The translations under genes were made by a program, and so were the position numbers. 64,000 bases of DNA from JAVVHH01 sp963848035 (GTDB lineage: Bacteria > Pseudomonadota > Alphaproteobacteria > Acetobacterales > Acetobacteraceae). The notes under the pieces were generated by a model. That model made no database searches. It saw nothing but the letters and a program-made list of their open reading frames with translations, and was not told where the DNA came from. Of the stretch, positions 47,744 to 57,004 are shown piece after piece; positions within the stretch are counted from its first letter, which is position 1; each line of letters starts with the position of its first letter. The stretch covers positions 3,906,001-3,970,000 of the forward strand of contig CAWKCD010000001.1 of the NCBI GenBank assembly GCA_963848035.1. The letters run 5' to 3'.

Positions 47744-49629
47744 TCGACGAGATTGTCCAGCAGGGCGCGGTTGACGCGCGGCTGCGCCCGGTCACGCAGC
47801 GCGCTCGCGAACACGACCTCGATGTCCTGATCGAGCGCGCGGGTCATTGCTTCGCGGATCTGGGCGAAGCCGGCGGGGTCCTTCGCCGGGTCGGGCTCGA
47901 CGATCTGAGCGAGGCGGACGACGACGAAACCCTCGGGCGTCTCGACCATCGTGGTCTCGCCCTGCTTGAGCCGGAACAGCGCATCCTGGACCTGTGACGG
48001 CACATGCTCGACCGCGCCGGTGCGGGGGACGGCCGGGGTCTTCTGGAGTTGCACGCCGGCGATCGTCGCGGCGTCGTCGAGCGAGCCGCCGGCTTGCGCC
48101 GCGGACATGAGTTTGGCGGCCTGCTTCTCCTGCTCGCGCTTGCGCTGCGCCTCGAGCCAATCTTCGCGGACTTGGGTCTTCACATCGTCAAACGGCTTGA
48201 CCTTGGGCTCGATGATCTCCTCGACCTGCATCGCGTAGTAGGACTGATCGGGTCCCTCGATCATCCGCGGAGTCTCGCCTTTGCCGGTGGCGAAGGCAGC
48301 GGTGATGATCGCCTGGCGCAGGGCCGGGGAGCCCGGCAGCGGCGCGGGCTCGCCTTCCGGCGTCATGCCTTGTGCGTCGAGCGTGCCGGCGACGGCGGAT
48401 AGGCCGAGGTCGCCGGGGAGATCGTCGAGGCTGGTGCCGGCCGAGAGCGCATCGTCGAGCTTGTTGGCCCTGGTGTAGACCTGGTCGACGGCGCGGTCGA
48501 TCGCCACTTTCTGACGCAGCTCGTCCTTGACCTGGTCGAGCGTCTTGGACGTGCCAGCAGCTACCTTGGTGACGCGCACCACCTGGAATCCGAAAGCCGA
48601 CTTGCTCGGGCCAGAAACGGTGTTGGGCGCCGCTTTGAAGACGGCGTCGGCCAACTCGGGTGAGGGGAATTGCTGCCGGGTCGAGAGGTCGACCGAGACG
48701 CCCGTCGCGCCCGCGTCGGAAGCGGCTTTCTGCATCGCGGCCCAGTCGGCGCCGGCCTTCCAGGCTTCGGCGAGCTTCGTCGCGCTAGCCTCGTCGGGGG
48801 CGGTGATCACGTCAGCCGCACGCTGCTCCTCGGTGACGTAATCGGTCTTGTGCTGCTCGTAATAGGCCTTGATCTCGTCGTCGCTGACGTCGATGCCGCG
48901 CGCCAGGGTCTGCGGGGAGAGCACCACCAGTTTGATGCGGCGGAACGCCGGCGCGCTGTAGCTGGAGGTGTTGTTCTCATATTGCCGCTGCAGATCGTCG
49001 GCAGTGGGTTCCGACGGCGCGGGCGCGGCAGTGAGTGGCAGATCGACGATCTCGCCGATCCGGGTCTCGCGCTGGAAGGCGTAGGCTTGCTCGACCAGCG
49101 TTTGCGATGGGGTGACGCCCGCCTGGACGGTCTCCATCAGTTGGCGCTGCGCCAGGTCAGAGCGCATCATCTCGAGAAAGCGGCCTTCGGTCATGTTGTT
49201 GTTGCGCAGCACCGTCTCGAAGGTGGCGCGGTCGAACTGGCCGCCCTGACCGCGGAAGATCGGCATCTCGAAGACGGCTTGGCGCAGCTTGTCGTCGGGC
49301 ACGACGATCCCGAGCCGGTCGATCTCGTCGGCGATCGCGGCCTGGATGACCATCCGGTCGAGCGATTGCTCGGCGACGGACCGGCGGATCGCGGGCGTGG
49401 GCTCGGATTTGCCGCCCATCATGCGCGTGACCTGCGCGAGGTCGCGGCGGAAGGCGTCCTGGAACTCGGGGACCTCGATCTTACGGCTGCCGATCGTGGC
49501 CAGCGACGTATCGTGTCCGACGTTGCGGATCACGTCGCCGATGCCCCACAAGCCGAACGCCGCGACCAGCACGACGAAGAAGGCGCGGGCGGCCCAGGTG
49601 TTGAGGAAAGCGCGAAAGAAGCGAAGCAT
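47740..49629 (-). CDS. ppiD: SurA/PpiD-like periplasmic folding factor
   Basis: PpiD is a membrane-anchored chaperone with a parvulin-like domain that helps secreted proteins fold. The 629-residue product has one transmembrane segment (AARAFFVVLVAAFGLWGIG, about 13-31), a SurA-type N-terminal helical domain (SVAEQSLDRMVIQAAIADEI), a central parvulin-like region (FGFQVVRVTKV) and a long helical C-terminus. It heads the trpE-lexA run by an ATGA overlap with trpE, an arrangement common in Rhodospirillales. The parvulin catalytic residues are not obvious, so isomerase activity is uncertain. Confidence 0.88.
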   Translation of the reverse strand: MLRFFRAFLNTWAARAFFVVLVAAFGLWGIGDVIRNVGHDTSLATIGSRKIEVPEFQDAFRRDLAQVTRMMGGKSEPTPAIRRSVAEQSLDRMVIQAAIADEIDRLGIVVPDDKLRQAVFEMPIFRGQGGQFDRATFETVLRNNNMTEGRFLEMMRSDLAQRQLMETVQAGVTPSQTLVEQAYAFQRETRIGEIVDLPLTAAPAPSEPTADDLQRQYENNTSSYSAPAFRRIKLVVLSPQTLARGIDVSDDEIKAYYEQHKTDYVTEEQRAADVITAPDEASATKLAEAWKAGADWAAMQKAASDAGATGVSVDLSTRQQFPSPELADAVFKAAPNTVSGPSKSAFGFQVVRVTKVAAGTSKTLDQVKDELRQKVAIDRAVDQVYTRANKLDDALSAGTSLDDLPGDLGLSAVAGTLDAQGMTPEGEPAPLPGSPALRQAIITAAFATGKGETPRMIEGPDQSYYAMQVEEIIEPKVKPFDDVKTQVREDWLEAQRKREQEKQAAKLMSAAQAGGSLDDAATIAGVQLQKTPAVPRTGAVEHVPSQVQDALFRLKQGETTMVETPEGFVVVRLAQIVEPDPAKDPAGFAQIREAMTRALDQDIEVVFASALRDRAQPRVNRALLDNLVE

Positions 49630-49685
49630 CAGGGATTACCGGCGAGGGTGTGCGAGAAGCGGACCATAGGGAGGACGAGATGGAT

Positions 49686-49713
49686 TTGCCAGAGCGGGTC
49701 CTGGGCGCATTAT
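49686..49713 (+). promoter_or_regulatory. possible sigma70 promoter for tpiA
   Basis: TTGCCA (49686-49691) and CATTAT (49708-49713) are spaced by 16 nt and lie about 25 nt before the tpiA ATG, in the 109-bp gap between divergent ppiD and tpiA. The match is moderate. Confidence 0.35.
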
Positions 49714-49738
49714 TAGCCTCGTTCCAACGAGAGAATCG

Positions 49739-50476
49739 ATGCGGCCACTGATTGCGGGAAACTGGAAGATGAACGGGCTGCGCGCCGACGCGGCGGCCCT
49801 GGCGCGCGGGGTTCGGGACGGTGCGGAAGGGCTAGCCTGCGACCTGCTGCTGTGCCCGCCGGCGACGGTGCTGGCGGAGGTGGCGACGATATTGGCGGGC
49901 AGCGGCATCGCGGCGGGTGGACAGGACTGCCATGTCGAAATCAACGGCGCCTATACCGGCGACGTCTCGGCGGCGATGCTGCGGGATGCCGGCGCGTCCT
50001 GGGTGATCCTCGGCCATTCGGAGCGCCGGACCGCTTATGCCGAATCGAACATCCTGGTGCAGCAGAAGGCGACAGCGGCGGCAACGGCAGGATTGCTGCC
50101 GATCGTCTGCGTGGGTGAGAGCGAGCAGCAGCGTCTGGCCGGCGCGGCCGAGACGGTGGTCGCGGCGCAGATCGACGGCAGCTTGCCGCCCGATTTCGCC
50201 GGCGCCATCGCCTATGAGCCGATCTGGGCGATCGGAACCGGGCGAACCGCGGGCGAGGAGGACATCGTCGAGATGCATCGCTGCATCCGCGAGCAACTCG
50301 TCAGCACGCTCGGGCCGGCGGGGCAGGGGATCCGCATCCTCTATGGCGGCTCGGTGAAGCCGGCCGGGGCGGCCTCGGTGCTGCGGCTCCCCGGTGTCGG
50401 CGGGGCGCTGATCGGGGGCGCCAGCTTGGTGGCTGCGGATTTCCTGGCGATCGCGAAGGCCTGTCCCGCGGCCTGA
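49739..50476 (+). CDS. tpiA: triosephosphate isomerase
   Basis: TpiA interconverts dihydroxyacetone phosphate and glyceraldehyde-3-phosphate in glycolysis. The 245-residue barrel begins MRPLIAGNWKMNG (Asn and Lys of the active site), has GHSERR (catalytic His), AYEPIWAIGTG (catalytic Glu and loop 6) and ILYGGSVKPAGA. It diverges from ppiD and converges with secF, whose stop lies 8 nt further. secG, which often follows tpiA, is absent here. Confidence 0.97.
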   Translation: MRPLIAGNWKMNGLRADAAALARGVRDGAEGLACDLLLCPPATVLAEVATILAGSGIAAGGQDCHVEINGAYTGDVSAAMLRDAGASWVILGHSERRTAYAESNILVQQKATAAATAGLLPIVCVGESEQQRLAGAAETVVAAQIDGSLPPDFAGAIAYEPIWAIGTGRTAGEEDIVEMHRCIREQLVSTLGPAGQGIRILYGGSVKPAGAASVLRLPGVGGALIGGASLVAADFLAIAKACPAA

Positions 50477-50483
50477 ACGTTTC

Positions 50484-51443
50484 CTAGGGGCTGCGGGCGC
50501 CCGCAGCCGGCGGCGGGACTGGCTGCGCGTCCCGCCGCAGCTTGTTCTCGCCAAGCAGCAGCAGGATCGGCGCCGCGATGAAGATCGACGATGATGTGCC
50601 GACGACGATGCCGAACAGCATCATCAGCGCGAAGCCGGACAGCGACGCGCCGCCGAACAGCGCGAGCGGCAGGGCGGCGAGGAACACGGTCATCGAGGTG
50701 GAGAGCGTGCGGTTCAGCGTCTCGTTGATGGACAGGTCGATCAGCTGACGCAGCGGCATCGTCTTGTATTTACGTAGGTTCTCGCGGACGCGGTCGTAAA
50801 CCACGACCTTGTCGTTGGTGGAGTAGCCGATCACGGTCAGGATCGCGGCGACCATCACCAGGTCGAACTCGATCCGGGTGATGGCGAGGAAGCCGATCGC
50901 CTTGGTCACGTCGAGGATCAGCGTGGCGACGGCGCCGACCGCGAACTGCCATTCGAAGCGGAACCAGATGTAGACGAGGATCATCAGCAGGCTGATCCCC
51001 AGCGCGAGCATGCCGTTGTGGAACAGTTCCTCCGAGACGGAGGCGCCGACCGCGTCGGTGCGCACGATGCGGGTGCCGGGCTCGGCCTGTTCGAGGGCGC
51101 CGCGGATGCGGTTGACCGAGACCTGGGTGGCCTGCTCGTTGCCCTGCGGATCGAGCCGGATCAGGACGTCGTCATCGGCGCCGAAGCGCTGCAGGCCAGC
51201 ATCTGGAACCTGTGCGGTGGCGAGCGCGGCGCGGATCTTGTTGAAATCGGCCGGACCCGGGGTCCGCACCTCCATGATGATGCCGCCGCGGAAGTCGATG
51301 CCGAGGCGCAGGCCCGGGTGGAAGAACAGGATCACGGAGGCGATCGACAGCACGGCCGAGGTGGCCAGGCCGATGAAGCGGCCGCGCATGAACTTGACGT
51401 TGGTTTCGTCCGGGACGATCCGGAACAGCGGGCGGAAGAACAT
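50484..51443 (-). CDS. secF: protein translocase subunit SecF
   Basis: SecF works with SecD to drive late steps of Sec export with the proton gradient. The 319-residue product has an N-terminal membrane segment, LGIDFRGGIIMEVRT in the first periplasmic part, and the conserved membrane core YIWFRFEWQFAVGAV, ILTVIGYSTNDKVVVYDRVRENLRK and SINETLNRTLSTS. The ATG at 51443 lies 6 nt after the true secD stop. Because secD is frameshifted, the raw reading frame runs on from secD into secF, but SecF itself is intact. Confidence 0.93.
   Translation of the reverse strand: MFFRPLFRIVPDETNVKFMRGRFIGLATSAVLSIASVILFFHPGLRLGIDFRGGIIMEVRTPGPADFNKIRAALATAQVPDAGLQRFGADDDVLIRLDPQGNEQATQVSVNRIRGALEQAEPGTRIVRTDAVGASVSEELFHNGMLALGISLLMILVYIWFRFEWQFAVGAVATLILDVTKAIGFLAITRIEFDLVMVAAILTVIGYSTNDKVVVYDRVRENLRKYKTMPLRQLIDLSINETLNRTLSTSMTVFLAALPLALFGGASLSGFALMMLFGIVVGTSSSIFIAAPILLLLGENKLRRDAQPVPPPAAGARSP
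50489..50508. repeat. perfect 20-bp palindrome at the tpiA/secF convergence
   Basis: GGCTGCGGGCGCCCGCAGCC is a perfect inverted repeat overlapping the last codons of secF, just downstream of the tpiA stop. It could form a strong GC hairpin in either transcript and act as a bidirectional barrier, but there is no loop and no T tract, so I do not call it a terminator. Confidence 0.5.
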
Positions 51444-51448
51444 TCGGG

Positions 51449-53012
51449 CTACACCGGAAGCAGGACGGGGCGAGTGCTGACATACCACCGGGCCATCAGC
51501 AGCCTCGCCACGAGAATGGACGTGAACAGGGTGGTGGCGATGCCGACGGTGATGGTGACCGCGAAGCCTCGCACCGGGCCGGAGCCGAACACGAAGAGCA
51601 TGACGTGGGCCAGGAAGTTCGGTGGCGTTGCTGTCGATGATGGTGCCGTATGCCCGGCGGAAGCCGGTGTCGAGCGCGTTGAGCGGGGTGCGGCCGTGGC
51701 GGACTTCCTCGCGGATGCGCTCATTGATGAGGATGTTCGCATCCACCGCGACGCCGAGCGTGAGCAGGATGCCGGCCATGCCGGGCAAGGTCAGCGTCGC
51801 CTCGAGCAGCGAGAGCACCGCGATCTGCAGGAATAGGTTGAAGATCAGCGCGATGTTCGCATACCAGCCGAACAGGCCATAGAACACGGCCATATACGCC
51901 ATCACCATCAGCAGCCCGGCGCCCAGCGACAACGCGCCGGCCCGGATGCTGTCGGCGCCGAGTTCGGGGCCGACCGAGCGCTCCTCGACGACCGTGAGCG
52001 GTGCCGGCAGCGCGCCCGCGCGCAGCAGAACCGCGAGATCCTGCGCCGACGCGGCGGTGAAGTTGCCGCTGATCTGGCCTCGCCCGCCGGTGATGGGCTC
52101 TCGGATCACCGGCGCGCTGATCACCTTGTCGTCCAGCACGATGGCGAAGCGCTTGCCCGTGTTGGTCGTGCTGACGTCGGCGAATTTGCGGCCGCCGACG
52201 CTGTCGAGGGTGAAGTTGACCACCCAGCGACCGCTCTGCGTGTCCTGTCCCGGGCGGGCATCGGTCAGGTTGGCGCCGTCGACCTCAATGCGCCGACGCA
52301 CGACTTCCTTGACGTTGGCCTGGCCCTCGACCGGCAGGATATCGTCGCCGGGCGGCGTCGGACCGGTCGGGCTGGCGCTGTCGTCGACCAGGCGGAACGT
52401 CATCTTGGCGGTTTTGCCGATCAACTCCTTGATCCGGTTGGGATCTTCCACCCCAGGGAGTTGCACGACGATGCGGTTGTCGCCCTGCCGGGCGATCTGC
52501 GGGTCGAGCACGCCAGTCTCGTCGATCCGGCGGCGGACGATCTCGATCGATTGCAGGATGGCGGCGTTGCCGCGTTCGCGCAGGCCGATTTCGGACAAGG
52601 CCAGCGTGATCTCGCCCGGCGTGCTGGAGGCGACCGTGTATTCGTTCGCGGTGCCGACGGCGGTGGTGGCATCGCGGAGCAGGCGGAGCGCATCTTCGGT
52701 CTGCGCCGGGTCGCGGAGGCGAACGAGGATGCGGTTCTGCCCGGGCTGGACTTGCGGCGGCTGGAACTGGACCTTGTTGCGCAGCGCGGTGCGAACCGCG
52801 TCGGCGAGGTTGTCGAGCCGCTCCTTGCTCACCGCCGACATGTCGACCTCGAGCAGCAGATACGAGCCGCCCCGCAAGTCGAGCCCGAGATGCACCTGCC
52901 GCCATGGCAGCCACGAGGCTGGCTTGGGCAGGAAGTTGGGCAGGCAGAGCAGCACGCCCAGGACGCACACGCCGGCGATCAGCGCGGTCTTGAGCTTGCT
53001 GAAATACATCAT
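51449..53012 (-). pseudogene. secD: protein translocase subunit SecD, frameshifted near 51621
   Basis: SecD is the larger partner of SecF in the export motor. The frame from ATG 53012 shows VHLGLDLRGGSYLLLEVDM, QLPGVEDPNRIKELIGKTA, LTLPGMAGILLTLGVAVDAN and NERIREEVRHG through YGTIIDSNAT. It then shifts. The expected end, NFLAHVMLFVFGSGPVRGFA to a TAG stop at 51449, lies in another frame, consistent with one extra G in ACCGAAC. As written, translation garbles the last ~50 residues and reads on into secF. Because SecD is important for growth, a sequencing indel is the best explanation. Its 5' end diverges from the amidase gene. Confidence 0.85.
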
Positions 53013-53131
53013 CGGTGGTGGGCGTCTCCGGGTGGTGGCCGGGGTATGCCGACAGGGCGGGGTACACGCAAGGCTTCTGGTCGCGCCGCCGGGCCGGCGC
53101 TATCGTTGCCGGACGCAATCGGGAGCTGGGC

Positions 53132-54670
53132 GTGGTCGGATCGTGCAGCCGCAGGCAGGTGGTGACCGGGCTGGGAGCGGCGGTATTGGCCCGCTCCGCT
53201 TGGGCCGCGCCGCCTGTCGACATCGTTCAATCGGCCACAAGGCTGCGCGCTGCGCTCGCGGCGCGGACGGTCTCGAGCCGCGAACTGGTCGAGGCGTCGA
53301 TCGCGCGGATCGAGGCGCATGACGGTCCGATCAATGCCGTAGTCGTCCGCGATTTCGATCGGGCGCGGAAGGCGGCCGATGCCGCCGATGCCGCGATCGG
53401 GCGGGGCGAGCAGGGTGCGCTGCTCGGGTTGCCGATGACGGTGAAGGAGCAATTCAACGTCGCCGGGCTGCCGACGAGCTGGGGCATCCAGCGCTTCCAG
53501 TATTACAAGCCGCCGGAGGATGCGCTTGCGGTTCAACGCCTGAAGGCGGCGGGCGCGATCATTCTGGGCAAGACCAATGTTCCGGCGGCGCTGTCGGATT
53601 GGCAGAGCTACAATCCGGTTTACGGCACCACCAACAATCCATGGGACCTGAAGCGCTCGCCGGGGGGCTCATCCGGCGGCGCGGCGGCGGCGTTGGCAAC
53701 AGGATTCGTCCCGCTCGAGCTCGGATCGGATATCGGCGGGTCGCTGCGTGCACCGGCGCATTTTTGCGGCGTGTATTCTCACAAGCCGAGCATCGACTTG
53801 GTGCCGCAGCGCGGCTCGGGCTTTCCGGGCACGCCGGCCAATCCGGTGATCAGCGACATGGCGGTGATCGGGCCGATGGCTCGCAGCGCGGGCGATCTCG
53901 CCTTGGCGCTCGACGTGCTGGCCGGGCCGGATGCGCGCTGGGGGGGCGCCGGCTACCGGCTCGATCTGCCGGCGGCACGGCACGACAAACTGTCCGATTT
54001 CCGCGTATTGCTCATTGATGCTCATTCGCTGTGTCCGACCGCGAATGCGGTGAAGAAAGCGGTCGACGATCTGGCCGACCGCCTCGGCGCGGCCGGTTGC
54101 CAAGTGGCGCGGCAGCGTGCCGATCTGCCGAACCTGGCAGTGACGACTCGGGTCTACGTCGAATTGCTCGCAGCTTTCTTCGCCGCCGACGCGAAGCCTG
54201 AGGACCGCCTGCAGATGCAGGCGCGGGCGACGGATCTATCGCCGGAGGACCAGGGCCTCGCCGCCGCTTGGGTGCGCGGTTCGACCATGAGCCATGTCGC
54301 CTGGATCAAGGCTGGGTGGCTCCGCGAGGGTTTGCGGACGCGATGGAACGCGCTGTTCGACGAAATCGACGTCATCATCTGCCCGCCGATGCCGACTCCT
54401 GCGTTCCCGCATGATCATTCCGACGATTGGGACAAGCGGCGGCTGCAGGTCGACGGGCGGTCGGTGCTGTATGGCGATCAGGTGGCATGGGCGGCAGTGG
54501 CGACGATGTGCGGCTTGCCTGCGACGACGGCGCCGACCGGGCTGACGGAGAGCGGCTTGCCGGTTGGTGTGCAGATCATCGGCGGGTATCTGCAGGATCG
54601 GACGACGATCGCATTCGCCGGGTTGCTCGAACGGGAGTTCGGCGGGTATCGGCAGCCGCCGGGGATTTGA
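53132..54670 (+). CDS. amidase-signature hydrolase with Tat signal
   Basis: This Ser-cisSer-Lys amidase hydrolyses an amide, here probably in the periplasm. The 512-residue product has an SRRQVVTGLGAAVLA Tat-like signal, the catalytic Lys in LPMTVKEQFNVAG, the glycine-serine loop SPGGSSGGAAAAL and the nucleophile region GSDIGGSLRAPAHF. GTG 53132 has GGGAG 6 nt upstream. It diverges from secD and begins the accessory catabolic region. The substrate is not predictable from sequence. Confidence 0.88.
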   Translation: MVGSCSRRQVVTGLGAAVLARSAWAAPPVDIVQSATRLRAALAARTVSSRELVEASIARIEAHDGPINAVVVRDFDRARKAADAADAAIGRGEQGALLGLPMTVKEQFNVAGLPTSWGIQRFQYYKPPEDALAVQRLKAAGAIILGKTNVPAALSDWQSYNPVYGTTNNPWDLKRSPGGSSGGAAAALATGFVPLELGSDIGGSLRAPAHFCGVYSHKPSIDLVPQRGSGFPGTPANPVISDMAVIGPMARSAGDLALALDVLAGPDARWGGAGYRLDLPAARHDKLSDFRVLLIDAHSLCPTANAVKKAVDDLADRLGAAGCQVARQRADLPNLAVTTRVYVELLAAFFAADAKPEDRLQMQARATDLSPEDQGLAAAWVRGSTMSHVAWIKAGWLREGLRTRWNALFDEIDVIICPPMPTPAFPHDHSDDWDKRRLQVDGRSVLYGDQVAWAAVATMCGLPATTAPTGLTESGLPVGVQIIGGYLQDRTTIAFAGLLEREFGGYRQPPGI

Positions 54671-54686
54671 GAGAGGCGACAGCACG

Positions 54687-55520
54687 ATGACGGATCTTCC
54701 CGGCACCTGGCCGGAAGGGCGCACCCTGGCGGTTTCCGTCAGCGTCATGCTCGAGGGGTGGAGCGATGGCGCGGCGCCCGGCGTCGGGCCGATGGGCAAC
54801 GTGCTGAAGGCGGGGGCGACGGACTTCCAGGCGTTGTCCTGGGCGGCTTACGGGCCGAACGCGGGCGCGTGGCGGCTGCTCGACGTGCTCGATGCTGCGG
54901 GCGTGCGGGCCGTGTTCTATGTGAGCGGCGTTTTGGCGGAGCCGCATGGCGCGCTGATCCGGGCGATCGCAGAGGCCGGGCATGTGGTCGCGGCGCATGG
55001 CTGGGGACAGCAGACGATCCCGGCCACGCAGAGCATCGAAGAGGAGACGCGGGACCTGCAACGCTGCCTCGTGGCGCTCGAGGCGGTGACGGGCCGGCGG
55101 CCGCCGGGCTGGATCAGTCCGCGCTGCACGCCGAGCGCGCACACGACGGAGCTGCTCGCTGCGGCCGGGCTGAGTTGGCACAGCGATTTCTTCGATAGGG
55201 ATCTGCCGCGGATCGTCCAGACGTCGAGCGGGCCGATCACGGCGGTGCCATTCACGATGGAGGTGAACGACATGCCGCTGAGCGTCCGCTACGGGAACGA
55301 GCCGGAGAGTTTCTCTCGGATTACCGGGCGCATCCTGGACGGCTGGCACGATTTGCCGCCACGACCGGCGTGCCTCGACCTCACCGTGCACGCCCATGTC
55401 TATGGTCGGCCGATGGGCGCGATCGAGTTTGCCCGCTCTCTGGCCCTTGTGCGCGAGCACGACGGCGTCGCGTTCCTGACGGATCACGACGCGCTCGGGA
55501 CGATGTTCGCGGCGGGCTGA
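54687..55520 (+). CDS. NodB/PuuE-like polysaccharide deacetylase-family protein
   Basis: The 277-residue product has a NodB-like barrel: ALSWAAYGPNAGAWRLLDVL, AVFYVSGVLAE, AEAGHVVAAHGWGQQ, a CLDLTVHAHVYGRP end. It resembles the PuuE/HpPgdA subgroup that acts on allantoin-like or other small substrates. The motif 1 Asp of classic deacetylases is not evident (SVSVMLEG), so chemistry is uncertain. GAGAGG precedes the ATG at 54687. It follows the amidase by 16 nt, so the two are probably cotranscribed, and it converges exactly with the Ldh-family gene. Confidence 0.75.
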   Translation: MTDLPGTWPEGRTLAVSVSVMLEGWSDGAAPGVGPMGNVLKAGATDFQALSWAAYGPNAGAWRLLDVLDAAGVRAVFYVSGVLAEPHGALIRAIAEAGHVVAAHGWGQQTIPATQSIEEETRDLQRCLVALEAVTGRRPPGWISPRCTPSAHTTELLAAAGLSWHSDFFDRDLPRIVQTSSGPITAVPFTMEVNDMPLSVRYGNEPESFSRITGRILDGWHDLPPRPACLDLTVHAHVYGRPMGAIEFARSLALVREHDGVAFLTDHDALGTMFAAG

Positions 55521-55528
55521 TCAGCCCG
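55513..55528. repeat. 16-bp palindrome spanning two back-to-back stop codons
   Basis: CGGGCTGATCAGCCCG is a perfect inverted repeat. Its centre TGA|TCA is the stop codons of the convergent deacetylase-like and Ldh-family genes, with no base between them. It could stop transcription from both sides, but it lacks a T tract. Confidence 0.45.
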
Positions 55529-56579
55529 GCGGCAGCTCGCCGATACCGAGGCGGTTGCCGAGTGCGTCCAGCACCGTCGCCAGGGGAGGGGGGATGGGGA
55601 TGCCGCCCTCGGACCGCTCACGGCGGCGACGGGCGCGGTCTTCGCCGGGCAGGCGGATGTGATCGACGCCGGGGAGGCGGTCGGAGGCGCGCAGCTCGTC
55701 CAGATGCGCGCAGACCGCGGTGGCGAAGAGCGACGGGTCGATGAAGCGCGCGATGTCGAGCGCGATGATGAAATGGCCGGTGTTGGACGGCGAAGTATCG
55801 TCGGCGTTGAAGTCGACGACGGCGCGGCCGACGCCGGCGCCGTTCAGCGTGCCTGCGAGCAGGCCCAGCATGAGGGCGAGGCCGGCGCCCTTGTAGCCAC
55901 CGATCGGCAGCAGCACGCCGCGCGCGCTTTGGGCCGGGTCGGTGAGCGGCGCGCCGGTCTCGCGGTCGATCATCCAGCCCTCTTGCATCGGTCTGCCCTG
56001 GAGGACGTAGTTCTTGATCGTTCCGTAGGAGACGACCGTGGTCGCGATGTCCAGGATCACCGGGGACGCGTCGCCAGCGGGAATGGCGATGGCAAGCGGG
56101 TTGGTGCCGAGGAGCAGCGACGTGCTGCCCCAGGGCGCCATGTGGTTGGCGCTGGCGACGGCGGCGTAGAGGCCGATCATGCCGGAAGCGAGTGGCATCG
56201 CGGCGTAGAGGGAGGCCGGGCCGGCATGATTCGAGCCGCGCACGCCGACCCAGCCGAGCCCGGCCTCGCGCGCGAGCTCGACCGCGGCGGCGGCGGCGCG
56301 GGACATCACGAGGTGACCCATGCCGTTGTCACCGTCGACGATCGCAGTGGCGGCGGCCGTGCGCTGCACGGTGATGGAGGGGGTGCGGTTGACGGCGCCG
56401 CCTTCGATGCGGCGGATGTATTGCGGCAGCCGGAACACGCCGTGCGCGTCGGCGCCGATGAGGTCGGCTTCCACCATGAGGGCTGCGATGGCGGCAGCAT
56501 CGGCGCCGGGGAGCCCGGCTGCGACGAAGGCGCTCTCGATGAAGCGCCCGAGCGTGGCCGCCGTGACCGTTCGGGTCAC
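55521..56579 (-). CDS. Ldh-family (malate/L-lactate/ureidoglycolate-type) NAD(P)-dependent oxidoreductase
   Basis: This family reduces or oxidises 2-hydroxy acids without the Rossmann fold. The 352-residue product shows ADAHGVFRLPQYIRRIEGG, the active-site His region GVRGSNHAGPASLYA, WGSTSLLLGTNPLAIAIPAG, VILDIATTVVSYGTI and LPIGGYKGAGLALM. GTG 56579 overlaps the cupin stop as GTGA, fixing that start over a longer upstream frame. It ends the minus-strand catabolic operon. Substrate is unknown; it would fit oxidation of a hydroxy-acid intermediate. Confidence 0.88.
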   Translation of the reverse strand: MTRTVTAATLGRFIESAFVAAGLPGADAAAIAALMVEADLIGADAHGVFRLPQYIRRIEGGAVNRTPSITVQRTAAATAIVDGDNGMGHLVMSRAAAAAVELAREAGLGWVGVRGSNHAGPASLYAAMPLASGMIGLYAAVASANHMAPWGSTSLLLGTNPLAIAIPAGDASPVILDIATTVVSYGTIKNYVLQGRPMQEGWMIDRETGAPLTDPAQSARGVLLPIGGYKGAGLALMLGLLAGTLNGAGVGRAVVDFNADDTSPSNTGHFIIALDIARFIDPSLFATAVCAHLDELRASDRLPGVDHIRLPGEDRARRRRERSEGGIPIPPPLATVLDALGNRLGIGELPPG

Positions 56580-57004
56580 GATTTCAGCAAACGGTCGGCG
56601 GTGTGTTCGGCGGCGACGGGGCGGGTCTCGCCGGTGGCGACGAGCGTCCTCGTGGCAGTGATGGAGGCGTAGGTCCAGAAGATGCGCAGTGGCTGGTCGG
56701 CCGACGCGTTGCGGAAGTAGTGCGGCAATCCCGGCGGGATCCAACTCGTGTCGCCAGGGCCGACCGGGTGTTCGACGCCGCCGACGACGGCGATGGCGGC
56801 CCCTTCGAGAACGATCACGCTCTCCTCGCAGTCGTGGAAGTGCTCCGGGATGGCGCTGCCGGGCGCGATGATGGTGATCCCATTGATGAGTTGGCGGGCG
56901 CCCACGCCGGGCATGACTAGCGGGATGGTGCGGTTGCCGCCACCGCGGTCGGCGACGGGCTGCTCGTTCGGACGAAGGATGGCGGCTTTTGTCTCAGTCG
57001 GCAT
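56576..57004 (-). CDS. small cupin-domain protein
   Basis: The 142-residue product is a single cupin: the first motif PGSAIPEHFHDCEESVIVLEGA carries His and Glu metal ligands and the second motif PGDTSWIPPGLPHYFRNAS the last His. Such proteins may bind metal and act on small acids, or be sensory. It overlaps the TctC gene end by about 11 nt and the Ldh-family gene by GTGA. A specific reaction cannot be named. Confidence 0.82.
   Translation of the reverse strand: MPTETKAAILRPNEQPVADRGGGNRTIPLVMPGVGARQLINGITIIAPGSAIPEHFHDCEESVIVLEGAAIAVVGGVEHPVGPGDTSWIPPGLPHYFRNASADQPLRIFWTYASITATRTLVATGETRPVAAEHTADRLLKS

Noticed and set aside
45488..47830. 780-codon plus-strand open frame across trpG and trpE
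   Set aside because: It spans two genes on the other strand and carries no motif; an antisense artefact of codon bias.
50484..53012. A natural 842-residue SecDF fusion
   Set aside because: The conserved SecD C-terminus and its stop at 51449 lie in another frame, so the fused frame comes from a one-base shift.
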